NCBI GenBank assembly: GCA_028554755.1
Contig: JAPTOF010000015.1
Location: 11,326,501 to 11,390,500 of the forward strand
Length of the DNA: 64,000 nt
From: Cordia subcordata
Taxonomy: Eukaryota; Streptophyta; Magnoliopsida; Boraginales; Cordiaceae
Direction of reading: 5' to 3'
Shown here piece by piece: positions 24,218 to 36,353 of the stretch; the stretch's first letter is position 1, and every line of letters starts with the position of its first letter. The notes beneath the pieces were generated by a model. The model did no database searches. It saw only the letters and a program-made list of their open reading frames with translations, and was not told the origin of the DNA. The translations under genes were made by a program, and so were the position numbers.

Positions 24218-25631
24218 ACATCCCTAAACCCTCTCTTTGCTTGTCCCTAAGCAAGTCCAATCTTAAGTTTGTTTCTAGGCTGATACAAAGGGTTACCTAA
24301 AGGATTGACTAACTATCAAAGTTAGCCTATGAAGTGTGTAGGGGGCATTCCTATGGTGGAGGGATCCCTAAGCCTCTTTGGATCTTCCCTCTACTTATAA
24401 AGGGCCTCGAACCTTGTGGGAACTTCCTGAGTAGCCAAACCCATTACAAGCCTAGGATTCTAACGCACGTACATAGGTTGTTGATATTTCATGCCTCCTT
24501 AACTAACATGGCCTCCCCAATGTGCACAAAGCCTCAAAGACAAGAAGAGAAAGAATAAACATACACAATGGCTTATAAATCCCTTATTTACATATATATA
24601 AAGAGGATAGCTTGTGCTAAGTTGACATCGTGTCACTTATGCACTTATTCACAAAACTTTTTGGTGTTTTTGGCTTTTTCTCTTTTTCAACTTCTTTTCT
24701 CATCTTTTTGCACCATTTTTTACTTTTTCAAATTTTTTGAATTTTTCATACTTTGCATTGCATTACAAAAAGGAAAGAAAAAAAGGATAAGGCATATAAA
24801 AAAGAACCAATCAAGGAAGGGGCACTCACATTAACAACTTTTTTTCTTTACTCTTTCCTATCAAGCTATGGGGTAGCTACAAAAGACATTCTTAAATAAC
24901 CTTACTCCCCACAACTTTCAAAGGTATCCCTTCCAAGACCCAGTTTTCAATCTACTCTATTCACTTTCCTACAATGCTTCTCATATTCAATAATCAATTG
25001 AGTCAATCACAATAGCCAACACAATGATCAACCAAGAAATAAACAAATCTATATCCATCAAAATTGAAAAATTTTCACCATTTTTAACTAAATAATGCAA
25101 TCTACCCTAATAAAACATAAAACAATAAGAACCAAACTCCCGCACTTCCAAACCTAAACTTTTCTTGTCCTTAAGCAACTAGAGCAAAGCACATAAACAA
25201 GCAAATTGGCATCACAAAGCAAGTAAGAGTAGCGGGGGTGGGGTAGAAACATGGAACAAGTGGAGAAAGGATAGATACAACCTTTGCATTGTCTTCAAAG
25301 TTCTTCATGCCAATGATAAATCACCATACTACTAACCCTATGACTTATAAACCACCAACACTCATAAAGAAAACAAGGTTAGTAGCATTGCCTAAGCAAG
25401 TTTGCATTGGCATATGCAATAATAAACAATGATGTATCTTATGGGATAAAGGATCGGGGTTCAACTCTTTGGTGCGGTTGAAAGAAAAAGAAAGAAATGA
25501 AATAAATGAAAGGAAAAGAAAACAAAAAGTGCAAATTTGCAAAATTTTAACCTAGGTTGCCTCCTAGTAACGCTAACCATCATGCAGTCAGCCAGGCGGT
25601 CACCACATCTTCAACCTTTATAGATGGGGTC
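24218..25631 (-). mobile_element. Athila-like 3' untranslated region, left arm
   Basis: Between the integrase end and the LTR lies about 1.4 kb without a supportable ORF, mirrored at 26650-28132. It holds A- and T-rich tracts and the AAAAGTTTAGGTTTGGAAGT motif (sense) that follows the polyprotein in Athila-type elements. Confidence 0.6.
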
Positions 25632-26226
25632 CTAAGGCATCAAAACCTCCACACGATCCATGTTCGGATCATATGCATGCTTCAGGCCCTGCCCGTTCAC
25701 TGTTATCTCTTGGTTATCCTTCAAATCCTTAATCTTGATTGCTCTAGAAGGGTAGGCAACTAATACTTCATACAGACCATTCCATCTTGACTTGAGCTTA
25801 CCTAGAAAGAGCTTCAAACATGAGTTAAACAACCGAACTTTATCGGAGAGAGAGAATGATTTCTTAAGAATGTGTTTATCATGAATCCTCTATTTCTTAA
25901 GATGTGTTTATCATGAATCCTCTTTATCTTATCCTTATAAAGTTTGGCATTCTCATACGCCTCAAATTCAAGCTCCTCCAACTTTGCTAGATCAAGCTTT
26001 CTTTTCTCACCCGTTTTTACCTAAATCAAAGTTTGAGGCCTTGATTGCCCAATAAGCCCTATGCTCAAGTTCTACTGGCAAGTGACAAGCTTTCCCATAA
26101 ACCAATCTATATAGAGACATACCAATGGGAGTCTTAAAGGTGATATGATAGGCCCATAAGTCTTAAAGGTGATATGATAGGCCCATAAAGCATTTTGCCT
26201 AGTAGACCAATCTTTATGGCCCTACT
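25632..26226 (-). pseudogene. Athila-like integrase C-terminal remnant, left arm
   Basis: The minus strand gives [20 protein letters not shown], then [20 protein letters not shown], and finally [17 protein letters not shown] and [17 protein letters not shown]. This is the integrase C-terminus of Ty3/gypsy polyproteins. A 29-bp tandem duplication (26131-26188) shifts the frame, a second duplicated piece lies near 25862-25925, and stops occur. The arm keeps about 75 bp more of integrase than its partner. Confidence 0.8.
26131..26188. repeat. 29-bp exact tandem duplication in integrase
   Basis: GTCTTAAAGGTGATATGATA and nine further bases occur at 26131-26159 and again at 26160-26188. As 29 is not a multiple of three, it breaks the integrase frame. 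It lies at the inner edge of the left arm. Confidence 0.9.
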
Positions 26227-26227
26227 G

Positions 26228-26629
26228 TACTTCTTTTAAGACTCCCATTGGTATGTCTCCATATAGATTGGTTTATGGGAAAGCGTGTCACTTGTTGGTA
26301 GAACTAGAGCATAGGGCTTATTGGGCAATTAAATCCCTAAACTTTGATTTGGCAAGAGTGGGTGAGAAGAGAAAGCTTGACCTAACAGAGTTAGAAGACC
26401 ATAGGTTTAAGGCGTATGAAAACACCAAGCTTTATAAGGATAGGATAAAAATAGTTCATGATAAACACATTATTAAAAAATCATTTTTTCCCTCTCATAA
26501 AGTTTGGTTGTTTAACTCATGTTTGAAGCTCTTTCCAGGTAAGCTCAAGTCAAGATGGGATGGTCTGTATGAAGTATTGATAGCCTACCCTTCTGGAGTG
26601 ATCAAGATCAAGGACTTGAAAGACAGCTG
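26228..26629 (+). pseudogene. Athila-like integrase C-terminal remnant, right arm
   Basis: A plus-strand frame of about 130 residues reads [20 protein letters not shown], then [40 protein letters not shown] and [20 protein letters not shown], ending at a stop near 26628. It is the intact-looking C-terminal end of a Ty3/gypsy integrase but has no upstream pol: sequence switches to the inverted partner at about 26225. Confidence 0.85.
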
Positions 26630-28132
26630 AGAATTGACAGTAAGTGGGTAACGCCTGAAGCATGCATATGATCCGAGCGTGGCTCGTGTGGAAGTTTTAA
26701 TGCTTCAAGACCTTATCTATGGAGGTTGAAGAAGATTTGGTATTCGCCTGGCTGACGGCATGATGGTTAGCTCTACTGGGAGGCAACCTAGGTTCAATTT
26801 TGCAATTTTTGCACTTGTTTCGTTTTCCTTTCTTTTTGTTTTTCTTTCTTTTTCTTTCACGTATACCAAAAGTGCTGAATCCCGATCCTTAGTCCCATAA
26901 GATACACCATCACTTATTATTGCACATGCCAATGCGAGTTTCCATAGTTAATGCTACTAACTATGTTTTCTTTGAGTGTTTATAAATTGTGACTCACAAG
27001 GTTAGTAGTATGATGATCTATCATCAGCATGGAGAACTTTGAAGAAAAGGCAAGGTTGTATCTGTCATTTCTCCACTTTTCCCCATCTTTTTACTCCATC
27101 CCCACCACCCTTGCTTGCTTTCTAATGTCAATTTGCTTGTTTATGTGTTTTGCTCTATTTGCTTGATAACAAGTAAAGTTTAGATTTGGGGTGTGGGAGT
27201 TTGGTCTTATTGTTTTTTATGTTTCCTTTAGGTAGATTGCATTATGTGCATAAAATGGTGAAATTCTTTCAAATTCTAATGCATGTAGAATTGTTTATTT
27301 ATTGGTTGATCGTTGTGTTGGCTATTGTGATTGACTCAATTCATTATTGAATATGAGTAGCACCATGGGGAAGTGAATGGAGTAGAGATAGAACCGAGAC
27401 TTGGAGGAGATGCCCTTGAAAGTTGTGGGAGTGAGGACCTTTAAGAATGACCCTTGTAGCCATCCCATAGCTTGGTAGGAAAGAGTGAAGAAAGAAAGAG
27501 TTGTTGATGTGAGTGCCCTTCCCTTGATTAGTCCTTTTTTCTTGTGCCTCAGCCTTTCTTTTTCTTTTCTTTTTGTATGAATAAAATACAAAGTATGAAA
27601 AATTCAAAAAAATTGAAAAAGGAAAAAAGGTGCAAAAATATCAAAACAATGAAAAAAAATTGAAAAAGAGGAAAAGCCAAATGTACCAAAAAGTTTTGTA
27701 AATAAGTGCATAAGTGACACAATGTCAACTTAGCACAAGCTATCCTCTATGTAAATATGTGAATAAGGCTTTTTAAAAGCCATTGTGTTTGTATATTCTC
27801 TCTCTTCTTGTCTTTGAGACTTTGTCATGTTGGGGAGGCGATGTTAGTTGAGGGGGCACGAAATATTAATATCCCGAGTATGTGAGTTAGAATCTTAAGC
27901 TTGTGATGGATTAGCTACTTGGGAAATTCCCACGAGGAACGAGACCCCTTATGAGTAGAGGAAGGATCCAAAAGACTTGGGGAATCTCTCCACAATAGGA
28001 ATGCCCCCTTCATGCTTCTTAGACTAACTTTGATAGCGAGTCAATCATTTAGGCAATCCATTGCATCGGCTTTAGAAATAAACTTGAGATTGGGCGTGCT
28101 TGGGGACAAGCAAGGAGAAGGTTTAGGGGTGT
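26630..28132 (+). mobile_element. Athila-like 3' untranslated region, right arm
   Basis: About 1.5 kb between the integrase stop and the LTR, mirror of 24218-25631. It contains AAGTAAAGTTTAGATTTGGG then GTGTGGGAG (about 27170-27210) and ends with a purine-rich tract AAGGAGAAGGTTTAGGGG before TGATGTG at 28133. Confidence 0.65.
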
Positions 28133-29931
28133 TGATGTGTTGTGTTTTTATATGCATTTATGTTGTTAATTGACTAAAGTTAGGCTTGAGCGTAAGCAAA
28201 TATACATAGTTGAGTTTCTAAGTCAAATGATATACTAAATACTTAATTTTGTGCCTTAGGTGAGCTATAGGGCTGAAACGAAGCGTGGACATTGATGGGT
28301 GATGAAGATGGAAGATGCATGGGTCGAGGGAAGAAGATTGAAGGCCGAAAAGATAGAGTGAAGGAAGAAAAGTCAGCCGGACGACCTAGAAGAAAAGCGA
28401 TTGACCGGCCGCTCCAGAAAGCAACCAAAAATTTCCGGTCGAGTTCCTCCTTCAAAGCCAGTCGACCGGCCACTCTAGAGAGCTACTAGAAAAATCCGGT
28501 CAACTACCCCTCCAGAGCCAATCAACCGGCAGTGCGTAGTAGCTGATATAAAAGCTTGATTTTCAAAACTCAAGAGAGAGACTTTTAGACCCATCACACA
28601 CACTTCACACCTATATCTCACACACTTAACCCTAATTCTTACCGACCTCATACACACTTTCTCACACATCTCTTACCTTGAATTGAGCTCAATTTGGAGG
28701 GTTTTAAACATTTGGATTAGAGTGTGCTCAAGGGATTTGTACAAGATTAGCTAGGATGAAAGGGAATCTTCATAATCTCTCTTTTTCTATTATCATTGAG
28801 TAGACTTGTGTAGGGTGATTTAGCTTATGTAATGGGTTAATTATATACTCTTATGATATGGGATTTGATGGCTTAATATATACACGTTTTGATTTTCTTG
28901 TTCAAATGGTTATTTTCTCATTCATGCCTAAGTGTTTGATAAAATGCCTAAATGAGTAGTATGTGTATAAATTGAAGTCTGTTTGTTACTAAACATATCT
29001 AATCCATACTATAATCATGTCTATGTGTTTATATATAGATGCTATGAAATAGGTAATGCTTATGTTCATGTCTATATGTATGTTTGCATACCTAGCAGTG
29101 AATATGGCTTCAATAACGCATGCATGTTTGCTCTTAATCAATTCTAATAGTGTAATCTGAGCATGACGATGTTTGGTAGTCGAATAGATCTTGTTATTCG
29201 CAAACACCCTGGCCTAGAACATGTATGAATGTGCTAGCAAGTCGAATTTCGTTGTAATGACCTTAGAATGACGGCATGTAACTTAGGGCGAGCCTAGGTC
29301 GAGTCTCCTTTGGCTTTAAATCCAGCCAATAGGTCTCCGAATAGGTTTAGTCGACCCTAGCAACACTAGGTCTTGGCTTTAAATCTAGCCAATGGTTTAG
29401 GTACTAGGGTAGGTTCATTCTAAGTCTCCTGGGGACCTAGTTAGTCACTATTAAGGCCCTAGATCATAAGGACAATGCCGTAGCTCTAGGAGGCACCACC
29501 TAAGGATGGACCCGTACTGAGTCCTAGGGGAAAATTAGGACACTAATTAGTAACGTAGCTAGGAGCAATCACCATAGTAAGCCATCATCCTTTAATCCCA
29601 TAACATCTGAGTATAGAATCACCCATTCATTAGTCGAAGTTACCCTAACACCTTTGTATTTGTTAGTTCCCTCTAGATTATCTTGTTTTCCCACTTTCCA
29701 TTCTTATAGTGTAGTTTTATTTTCTTACTCTTGAGCTCTCGTTAATCCAAAATCCCAAAAAAAAATATTCTTAGTATAGGCTTTCTTTTCTACACCTTTA
29801 GGACACACAAGCACAAAATCCACTCTACCAACTAGCCTTCCTGTGATTTGACACTTGTTCTTGCACACACTCTACTACACCAATCCATGCACTTGCAAGT
29901 CTTTAGAGCTTACACTCGATAGATGGCATCA
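28133..29931 (+). mobile_element. Athila-like 3' LTR, right arm
   Basis: A 1799-bp LTR, TGATGTG...GGCATCA, plus orientation. Three ~60-bp units with a TTGACCGGCC/GTCGACCGGCC core (28399-28530) precede a TATA box (GATATAAAAGC, about 28546). CATGTCTATGTGTTT repeats occur at about 29015-29090. Confidence 0.8.
28399..28555 (+). promoter_or_regulatory. GTCGACCGGC array and TATA box in the right-arm LTR
   Basis: Cores at about 28401 (TTGACCGGCC), 28462 (GTCGACCGGCC) and 28521 (ATCAACCGGC) are 59-61 bp apart, the last about 25 bp before GATATAAAAGC. The same arrangement occurs at 61861-62015. CpG sites are partly changed to TG/CA. Confidence 0.6.
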
Positions 29932-31607
29932 ATAACCATTCCTTAATGTTCATTCCCCGTTATGTTTAGGTTTGAGCCCTTCGATAGGGTAGTGACTCTC
30001 ATCCACATACTTTGAGACAATCCATGATGAAGAACTCCACCAACGGGGTAGTCGACCTACATTAACACCTTGAAGAATGAATACGTTAAGTCGCATTGCT
30101 AAATCTAGGTAGTTGTGACACCTTTCGACGGGGAAGTCAATGCCACTTACCCTTAGTGTAAACCAGACATAGAAGGCCATGGGGTTCCAATCCCCTATCA
30201 CACTTAATATATTAACCTTAAGGGTTTTATCAATTTATCTTGATCCCATATATTTTGGATCTAAACACCACCTTTGAATCAAAAGACCCCAAAATGTTCT
30301 TGACTTAAGTCATTCAATGGGCTAGACTTCTTGTCAACATCCCGTTAGGTGATCATTAGTGAAAAATTCCACCAATGGGATGGCTGAACTCACTAACACC
30401 TTTTATGCTTTAAGATTCAACTTTGTGTTTCCAAAAACATTTCATGGCACTCAAATAGATTCGACCTAATCTTAGGCTTTTAGCAAACCCATAGGTCAGC
30501 AACTTGACTTACTCTATTAGCTATGGTATTTTGACATTAGCTCTAAACGCCCTTTTGGGAAAAAGAAAAAATCACTTTGTGTTACTAAGTCATATCCATA
30601 CCAAAATAGAGTGTTAAACCTAAATCTGGATTATGAAAATCCATAGGTCAGTGCTCTTGAGTTATCTAAATAAGTCCTTTGGTTAATTAGTGTCGTAAAC
30701 ATCTAACATTCCTAACAAATTTTATGCATTGCTCTTTAGGTCTCTAATTACCAAATAATTAGCCTAAGCAATCTCAAAAGACTTATCAAACTCAAGCCAA
30801 ACAAGATCAAAGGGTTAGCCATTTTTAAACCTTACGTGGGTGGACATGTTGCTATGGGATCATATTGTGATAATCCATACATACAATCAAACATATATAT
30901 AAAATCGCAAAATAAATATCCATAGCATAAATAAATGTTCCCCAATCGATGGCTTTCTATAATACTACTCTAAGCCCAAAGCCTAAAGCAACGGGATGCC
31001 AAAACCTCAAAATTTGCTACAAACTGCTCTAGCCAGTCGAGCTTGATTAACTTGCCAGTCGACCACCACTTCCAGTGAATTAGTATCCTGGCTGGCCGAG
31101 CAAGGGCCTCCTGTTGGTCGACCGGTGGGGTCGACCAAAACTTCCAAAAAGGTCCTAGTTGTTGCCAGTCGGGCTGGGACTCACGTCGATTGATCGACTT
31201 GGTCAACCAGCTGCTCCAAAATTGCCTCGAACTTTGTGCACAACAGCATTTTCAACTCCAAATTGATTTATTACAAGAAATTACGTAGAAAATCATCCTA
31301 TACAAGCTTCATCTATGACAAGAAACATAAATTTGGCCACCAAATACAAGCCAATTCCCATTTTTATGCTTCTCTCAAATTGAAGCTATATTAATTTTTT
31401 ATTGAAGAAATTAAATCCATACATTCGAACGATCGATTAGGACGAAATACACACACAAGCTGCAACCACAAAGGTTAGCCCATAGCACATACACCATAAA
31501 AATACATAAATCTCGCCACCTACACGATTATTACTCGTTCTATTAATTCATTATGCAATTTTAAACAATAACCATGTGTATAACGATACCTAAGCTCTGA
31601 CGCCACT
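29932..31607 (-). mobile_element. Leader region of the large copia-like element
   Basis: Between the inverted repeat and the primer site there is no ORF I trust. It contains repeats of a segment reading GAGCCCTTCGATAGGGTAGT and ACTCCACCAACGGGGTAGTC (about 29970-30085), again seen as TTCCACCAATGGGATGGCTG (about 30368) and at 22260-22357 on the other side of the insertion. It also has several GGTCGACC-type sites at 31030-31210. Confidence 0.5.
31594..31605 (-). other. Primer binding site, initiator tRNA-Met type
   Basis: Minus-strand TGGCGTCAGAGC, two bases after the LTR end, differs at two sites from the common Ty1/copia primer site TGGTATCAGAGC. Confidence 0.7.
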
Positions 31608-33375
31608 TGTTAGATCTAGATACTATTCCTATGGCTAGTAGTTATTCCGAATTTTCAAAAATGAAACATAGTAACAACAATGGAAGCAGAAACATAGCAT
31701 AAATAGAGTCTATTATACATATAGGCATCACATTCAAGCAAAAATACAAGAGTAAAAGTTAAGACTCGTTACCCTTGTAATGTAACCCGGATGCAAAATT
31801 GGCTTCTTCTCGTAATGCTTATCTCGTATTAGCCTTCTAGTAGTCTTCTCCACTATTTGCAAAGCTCTATTGCTAGGATGCAATTAGCTATATAATGGGC
31901 AAGCAATTTTTAAGGCTAGATTGAGATTATGGAATTTAGTGTGTACTCTTGGTGCTAGTATGTGAAAAATCCTGCCCACACCTACCAAGAAAATATCTCA
32001 CTCTCTTTTATTGATTATGTGTATCTTGCACTATTTATACTATAAGGCAACTCTAATAAGGATAAGGTTCATAGAGTATTATGTTTCACAATAATACCCC
32101 TTCATTAGTCTTTTTAGAAATGAAATATTCCCTAGGGATAAGGCGATCCCAAATATTCCACCTCACACATTAATTATATTCCATGTGGGACCTGCTTATC
32201 AATTAAGATATCCATGATTTATATTAAGAAGACTCAGATATCTAAATCCCTTCTTAATTCTAAACTCAAATCTTAATTAAGCAATTCACATAATTAATTT
32301 ACCTCAAGTAATGTATCCAATAGAGTACTAGCTAGTGGAGGGATCAAAAGACATAATTACCCTTGGCTCCCAAAATGATCAAAATGCCCTTGCCGCTACT
32401 TTGGTGACACTAAGCCATTTTGACCTCAATCTATTTCCACCAAAAGACTAAAGGTGCACTCCAATGATAATCACTAGCTAAGTAGGAGCTTGTCACCCAC
32501 TCCCGTGACCTTTATCTTTGACCAACCGAGTGAAATGGCCAAAACGCCCCTCTATGTATACCCATAGTCAAGGCCAGTCCATACAAGTAACGTCACCTCT
32601 AAGACTACATTTGGAACCTTCGAATCTCCAGTCGATATGATGATCATCCACTGGTCACAAATCTCTTGATTTAGAAAGCGATCCATAAGCCAAATGATTG
32701 ATATACCCTTAAAGGGTAATATCACTAGTATTAGATTTCTGGTGATCAAGTGGACAAATCCAAGGGAGCACATAATCTCTTGTTGCATACGCATGTCCCA
32801 GTTAATTAGAATACAACACCCAATGTATGAGACTAACAATCTTATCATGCAAGACCTCTCTTTATAGTACATCAAAGTGTCACACCCTAACTTAGTTATT
32901 TCATCCACACATACTCAAGATTAAGAGCATTGGTCACTTGGACGTTGTGAGTGTCTTGTCTTTTATATGTGACAGTACAATTCCAGGAGGACATACTCAT
33001 GGTGCCCCTGTTCAATGCGTGACACACGTACTAGGAATGTAGTTCAGAAAACCATCAAATGACCTTGGTAGATCACCTTCTCAACGAGACTCGCCCACTA
33101 TAGCTTATCTTGGTAAAGTGCCCAAACTACCATCCGGCTATGGACACCTTTTTATGATATCACCAAATCTAAACTTGGACCTACTGAGAGTTCAACCTCA
33201 CTACACACCCAAGTCATTGGTATATATCATTGGACCTTTATTCTTTGCACTAATACCCAAATGGAAAGAATATGTTGTGCAAAACTCAATCATATTAACA
33301 ATATCATGAGTGTATTATGCTTAGTATCCACTAACCACCATATGTTTGTGGTCTTTAGGGTATATAATCCCAACA
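31608..33375 (-). mobile_element. 5' LTR of the large copia-like element
   Basis: 1768 bp with intact TGTT...AACA ends. On the minus strand it starts TGTTGGGATTATATACCCTA and ends AGTATCTAGATCTAACA, followed by a primer site. Its + reading matches 14847-16605. Confidence 0.85.
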
Positions 33376-35560
33376 CTATAACCTATGCTCGATAGAATCA
33401 ACGTCCTAATATCAATTCTATCATTTGGTTACGAACTAAGTTTAACAATGACTGGTTATTCCTCATTCACATAACCCTATTAGGTCATCCGAAGGACTAC
33501 TTCATGATTTATTAATCAAGGAGAAGATGTACGATATGACATAAGGCCAAAAGTAAGACGATTCATGTCTAAATCAGTTCCAAGTCTACAGTAGATGAGT
33601 GACTTTAGGATACCATTCCTAACAACTTCCCACTTGGACTAAAGCCAATTGGATTTATATCTTATACCCATCTTCTCATGATCACGAGTGCTTTGGTTAA
33701 AGGGTTGGAAAAACATTCTTCGTGGTACGTTATTTGCAAAAGATCATTACCTATGACTTCAAGAAAGTGGTAACATCTAAACACAAGCTTAGAATTGCTC
33801 TAGAAAACATAATCCCAACTACTATGGCTATCATCTTTGTTTGTCCAAATGCCAGAATCAATCCAATTGACTGGTTTCAAGTCAAACTTCTCCGTGGACG
33901 AGCCATTGGTAATCCCACACTCCATGTGCTAAAGAATGGTCTCCACCAATTGCCAATGCCCCTAGTTGGGACAATGATGATATCTGTTGGTAATACTTGG
34001 AAAGTAACCCTCACAAGGCCTCATACATGACATACTGTACTTAGTAAATCCTATTGTTTGAGCAATTAGGATTTTACTCATACATTCTTTTCCAGAAAAA
34101 TTTGTCCAACAAATTCTTCTTGAATTATGGATTTCCAAGAACCTCTCTCAAAATTCAATATGTTGAACTCTTTCAACAAAAAGTCAATGTACATATATTG
34201 GGACAATCCCACAACCTCCTTAATGTATTCATATATACGATCCCGAAACACATAGGATACCTTTCCTAAAACATTTATGGAGAACAAAGATAATAGATAT
34301 AGTTTTTCATTTATAGTATCGAAAATGTCATCCACATTACTATACCATATACAATCACACAATCATTAGCCTACTAACGGATATAGGGCACACTTCATTT
34401 TTAACGAAGGCATGCGTCTTGATACTTTATCAAAACATAAACATTAACCCAAAATACTTACACAAGCCCACTTATACACCAAGGAGGCATATGCTCTACA
34501 ATCTCGCGAGTAGATGTGAACTATTTTGTGGTGTCATACACATCCTCTTTTAGCTCACCTTGAAGGAAAGCCATCTATGTACCTATTGATTAGATTTCAT
34601 AATACTAGCATGTATCTCATACATGAACGATGCAAATAGACTTGAGCATCACTATGGGTGGAAATGTCTTGTCATAGTCATACTATGACATTGACAAAGC
34701 CTCCTAGCAACGAGTTGGGCATTTTAGGTCTCGACCTACTAAAACCTCTTCAGGAACCATTTTTCACTCTATGAGTCTTACCAATATGTGAGCTAGCTAA
34801 TGTCCATACAGTGTTGCCATCTGTGGTTTTTTAAAGGATCACATTGCATCTGACAAGTTCTCGGAGTCATGCCTTAATCCAACATCCATACAAGTAACCA
34901 AATTCACATCATTCTCCAATAATTCAATGAAATTTCCATCTTGGACAAGGATTTAACACTTTTTCATTGGACATGGTACCTTACCAAATCACGTTATTGA
35001 TGCTTCTTTAATAGGCTTAAGATTTGGTTCCTAGCCTTATCTTGTTTTGTATGTTCGACTATTGGTGTTTTATCCTTTTACTTTAAAACTCCATAAAGCT
35101 CATTGGTAATGAATCTTTGCTTAAGAAACACTTTCTTGAAAAGATTCCTTTTTGAGATCAATGAATGCTTATCACTCATCACCTTTGTTTGAGTTGAATT
35201 CACTACTCTTTAGGGAATCTTCCAAATACTTAATCAATTTAAATCCTAGCTTGTCAATGATAAGATGCTTGATATATGCTGAACATCTCTTTGACTGTCT
35301 GATGAAAGAGTATTAGCTGCTAACTTGCTAGATATTTAACTCAGCATATAAGTATTTGTCTCAAATATATACATAAGCCACATAATGGATCAAACTATGT
35401 CTAACAACGTTTGATTTCTCATTTCTAACATACCAGTCAACTATGGTATACTAGCAAGAGTCTATTATGTAAGAATCTCATTCTCTTCTAGGCTAACATA
35501 AGCCACATAATAGATCAAACTATATCCAACAATGTTTGCTCATATGGCAAGGCGTTATTT
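33376..35560 (-). mobile_element. Second decayed Ty1/copia element
   Basis: An LTR end (sense TGTTAGGAATGGTATCC) lies at 33624 downwards, preceded in sense by a polypurine tract CCAAGTGGGAAGT (33637-33625). Upstream in sense come an RNase H tail (NPLTKAL, about 33690-33720) and RT wording near 34536-34690. The RT-to-purine-tract distance, about 0.9 kb, is shorter than usual, so there is a deletion. The LTR remnant 33376-33624 abuts the 5' LTR of the large copia-like element, which may have inserted in it. Confidence 0.65.
34536..34690 (-). pseudogene. Ty1/copia reverse transcriptase remnant
   Basis: The minus strand reads DYDKTFPPIVMLKSI then, after stops and a frameshift, AFLQGELKEDVY. These correspond to the copia RT motifs (DY.ETFSPV.K..SIR, then VKTAFLNGEL.E.VYM). 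Confidence 0.8.
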
Positions 35561-36353
35561 GATAGAATATTGGGATGCTACTATCTGTCAGGGGCATGAG
35601 TCACAAAATGCTCTCTCGGACTAGGCTACCAACGGAAGTGTGATAGCTAATCACCAATGGGTGCGACCTATGCAAGGTGCTTTCAGAGTCTCCATAGATG
35701 CCTGTTTCAGTGTGCTTACCAAGAAGGTTGCGCTTGCTGGGGTATGCTGAAATCATTTAAGAGCAGCGTCTGGTGGTTTCGCCATCATCTGTGTCACTGA
35801 AGATATGTGGTAGGCTGAGGCACTAGCGCTATGGTAAGGGTGTCTTCTGGCTGAAGAGCTATGCTGCGACTCAATAACCTTTGAATGTGATGCTGAACAA
35901 GTGGTACAGCTGATCACTGGTGTGTAGACTACGAACAATTGGAAGTTAGATCCTCTTGTTCTTCAGATTAAGCATTTTCTTCTTGTTCATCCTATGCATT
36001 ATGTTACGCTATTAAAGTGGTCCGCTAATGTTATTCAGATGATATGATATATACATGAATGGTTAAAATTTTCCTCATCAATATGAAAAAAACATTTGAT
36101 ATGAGATGATCTTAATCCCCCACACCGCTATACAACATCACCCACCGACTTGAATCCCTTCGTCGTACAATGATATTACTGGGGAGATAAATAACAATGA
36201 ATTGATAAAATATTTTAGACTGTTACGCTATTATTGAACCTCACTTGTAACTTCTTCCTATCTTGGAGATCCAAATTGCTACAAAAGAAATTCGGCTGAC
36301 AACTATAAAGATTTGAGACAAGTACACAACCACCAAGGCATCCTCTTCAACAT
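35561..36353. other. Unassigned DNA between the copia element and ABCF5
   Basis: Less AT-rich around 35590-35960, where a minus-strand Ser/His-rich frame of 61 residues occurs (35938-35753) that I do not recognise. From about 36200 on it may be the ABCF5 3' flank. No gene is supported. Confidence 0.4.

Larger units (their letters stand above)
22358..29931. repeat. Giant inverted repeat of two Athila-like 3' ends, head to head
   Basis: The left arm (about 22358-26140) reads minus: LTR, then 3' untranslated and integrase end. The right arm (about 26232-29931) is the same content on plus. The spacer is about 90 bp (26141-26231). Paired landmarks include the integrase ends (25632-26140, 26232-26630), the GGGGTGTGGGAG-type motif, A/T-rich tracts, the CTCCACAATAGGAATGCCCC block (about 27990-28010) mirrored near 24336-24370, and LTR starts at 24217 and 28133. 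Arms look 80-85% alike by eye, so this is old or made of two different copies. No target duplication flanks the whole. It sits in the leader of the large copia-like element. Confidence 0.8.
14847..33375 (-). mobile_element. Large Ty1/copia-like element carrying nested Athila-type insertions
   Basis: Two LTRs of one family bound this 18.5 kb stretch: the 3' LTR 14847-16605 and the 5' LTR 31608-33375, both minus strand and 1.76-1.77 kb. A primer site adjoins the 5' LTR (31605-31594), and a purine tract (minus AAGTGGGAGAT) adjoins the 3' LTR at about 16606-16616. Removing the single LTR at 17401-19305 and the inverted repeat at 22358-29931 leaves an internal region of about 5.5 kb, normal for copia. 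A gag start is readable at 21854-21711. No target duplication was found, and the coding region is heavily decayed. The alternative is two unrelated fragments of the same family, but the order of purine tract, LTRs and primer site fits one element. Confidence 0.65.

Noticed and set aside
24568..24834. Hydrophobic 88-residue plus-strand ORF
   Set aside because: It comes from T-rich tracts in the Athila-like 3' UTR and is mirrored as an antisense artefact in the other arm.
31594..31605. Possible tRNA gene at the copia primer site
   Set aside because: Only the tRNA 3'-end complement is present; no cloverleaf can be drawn.
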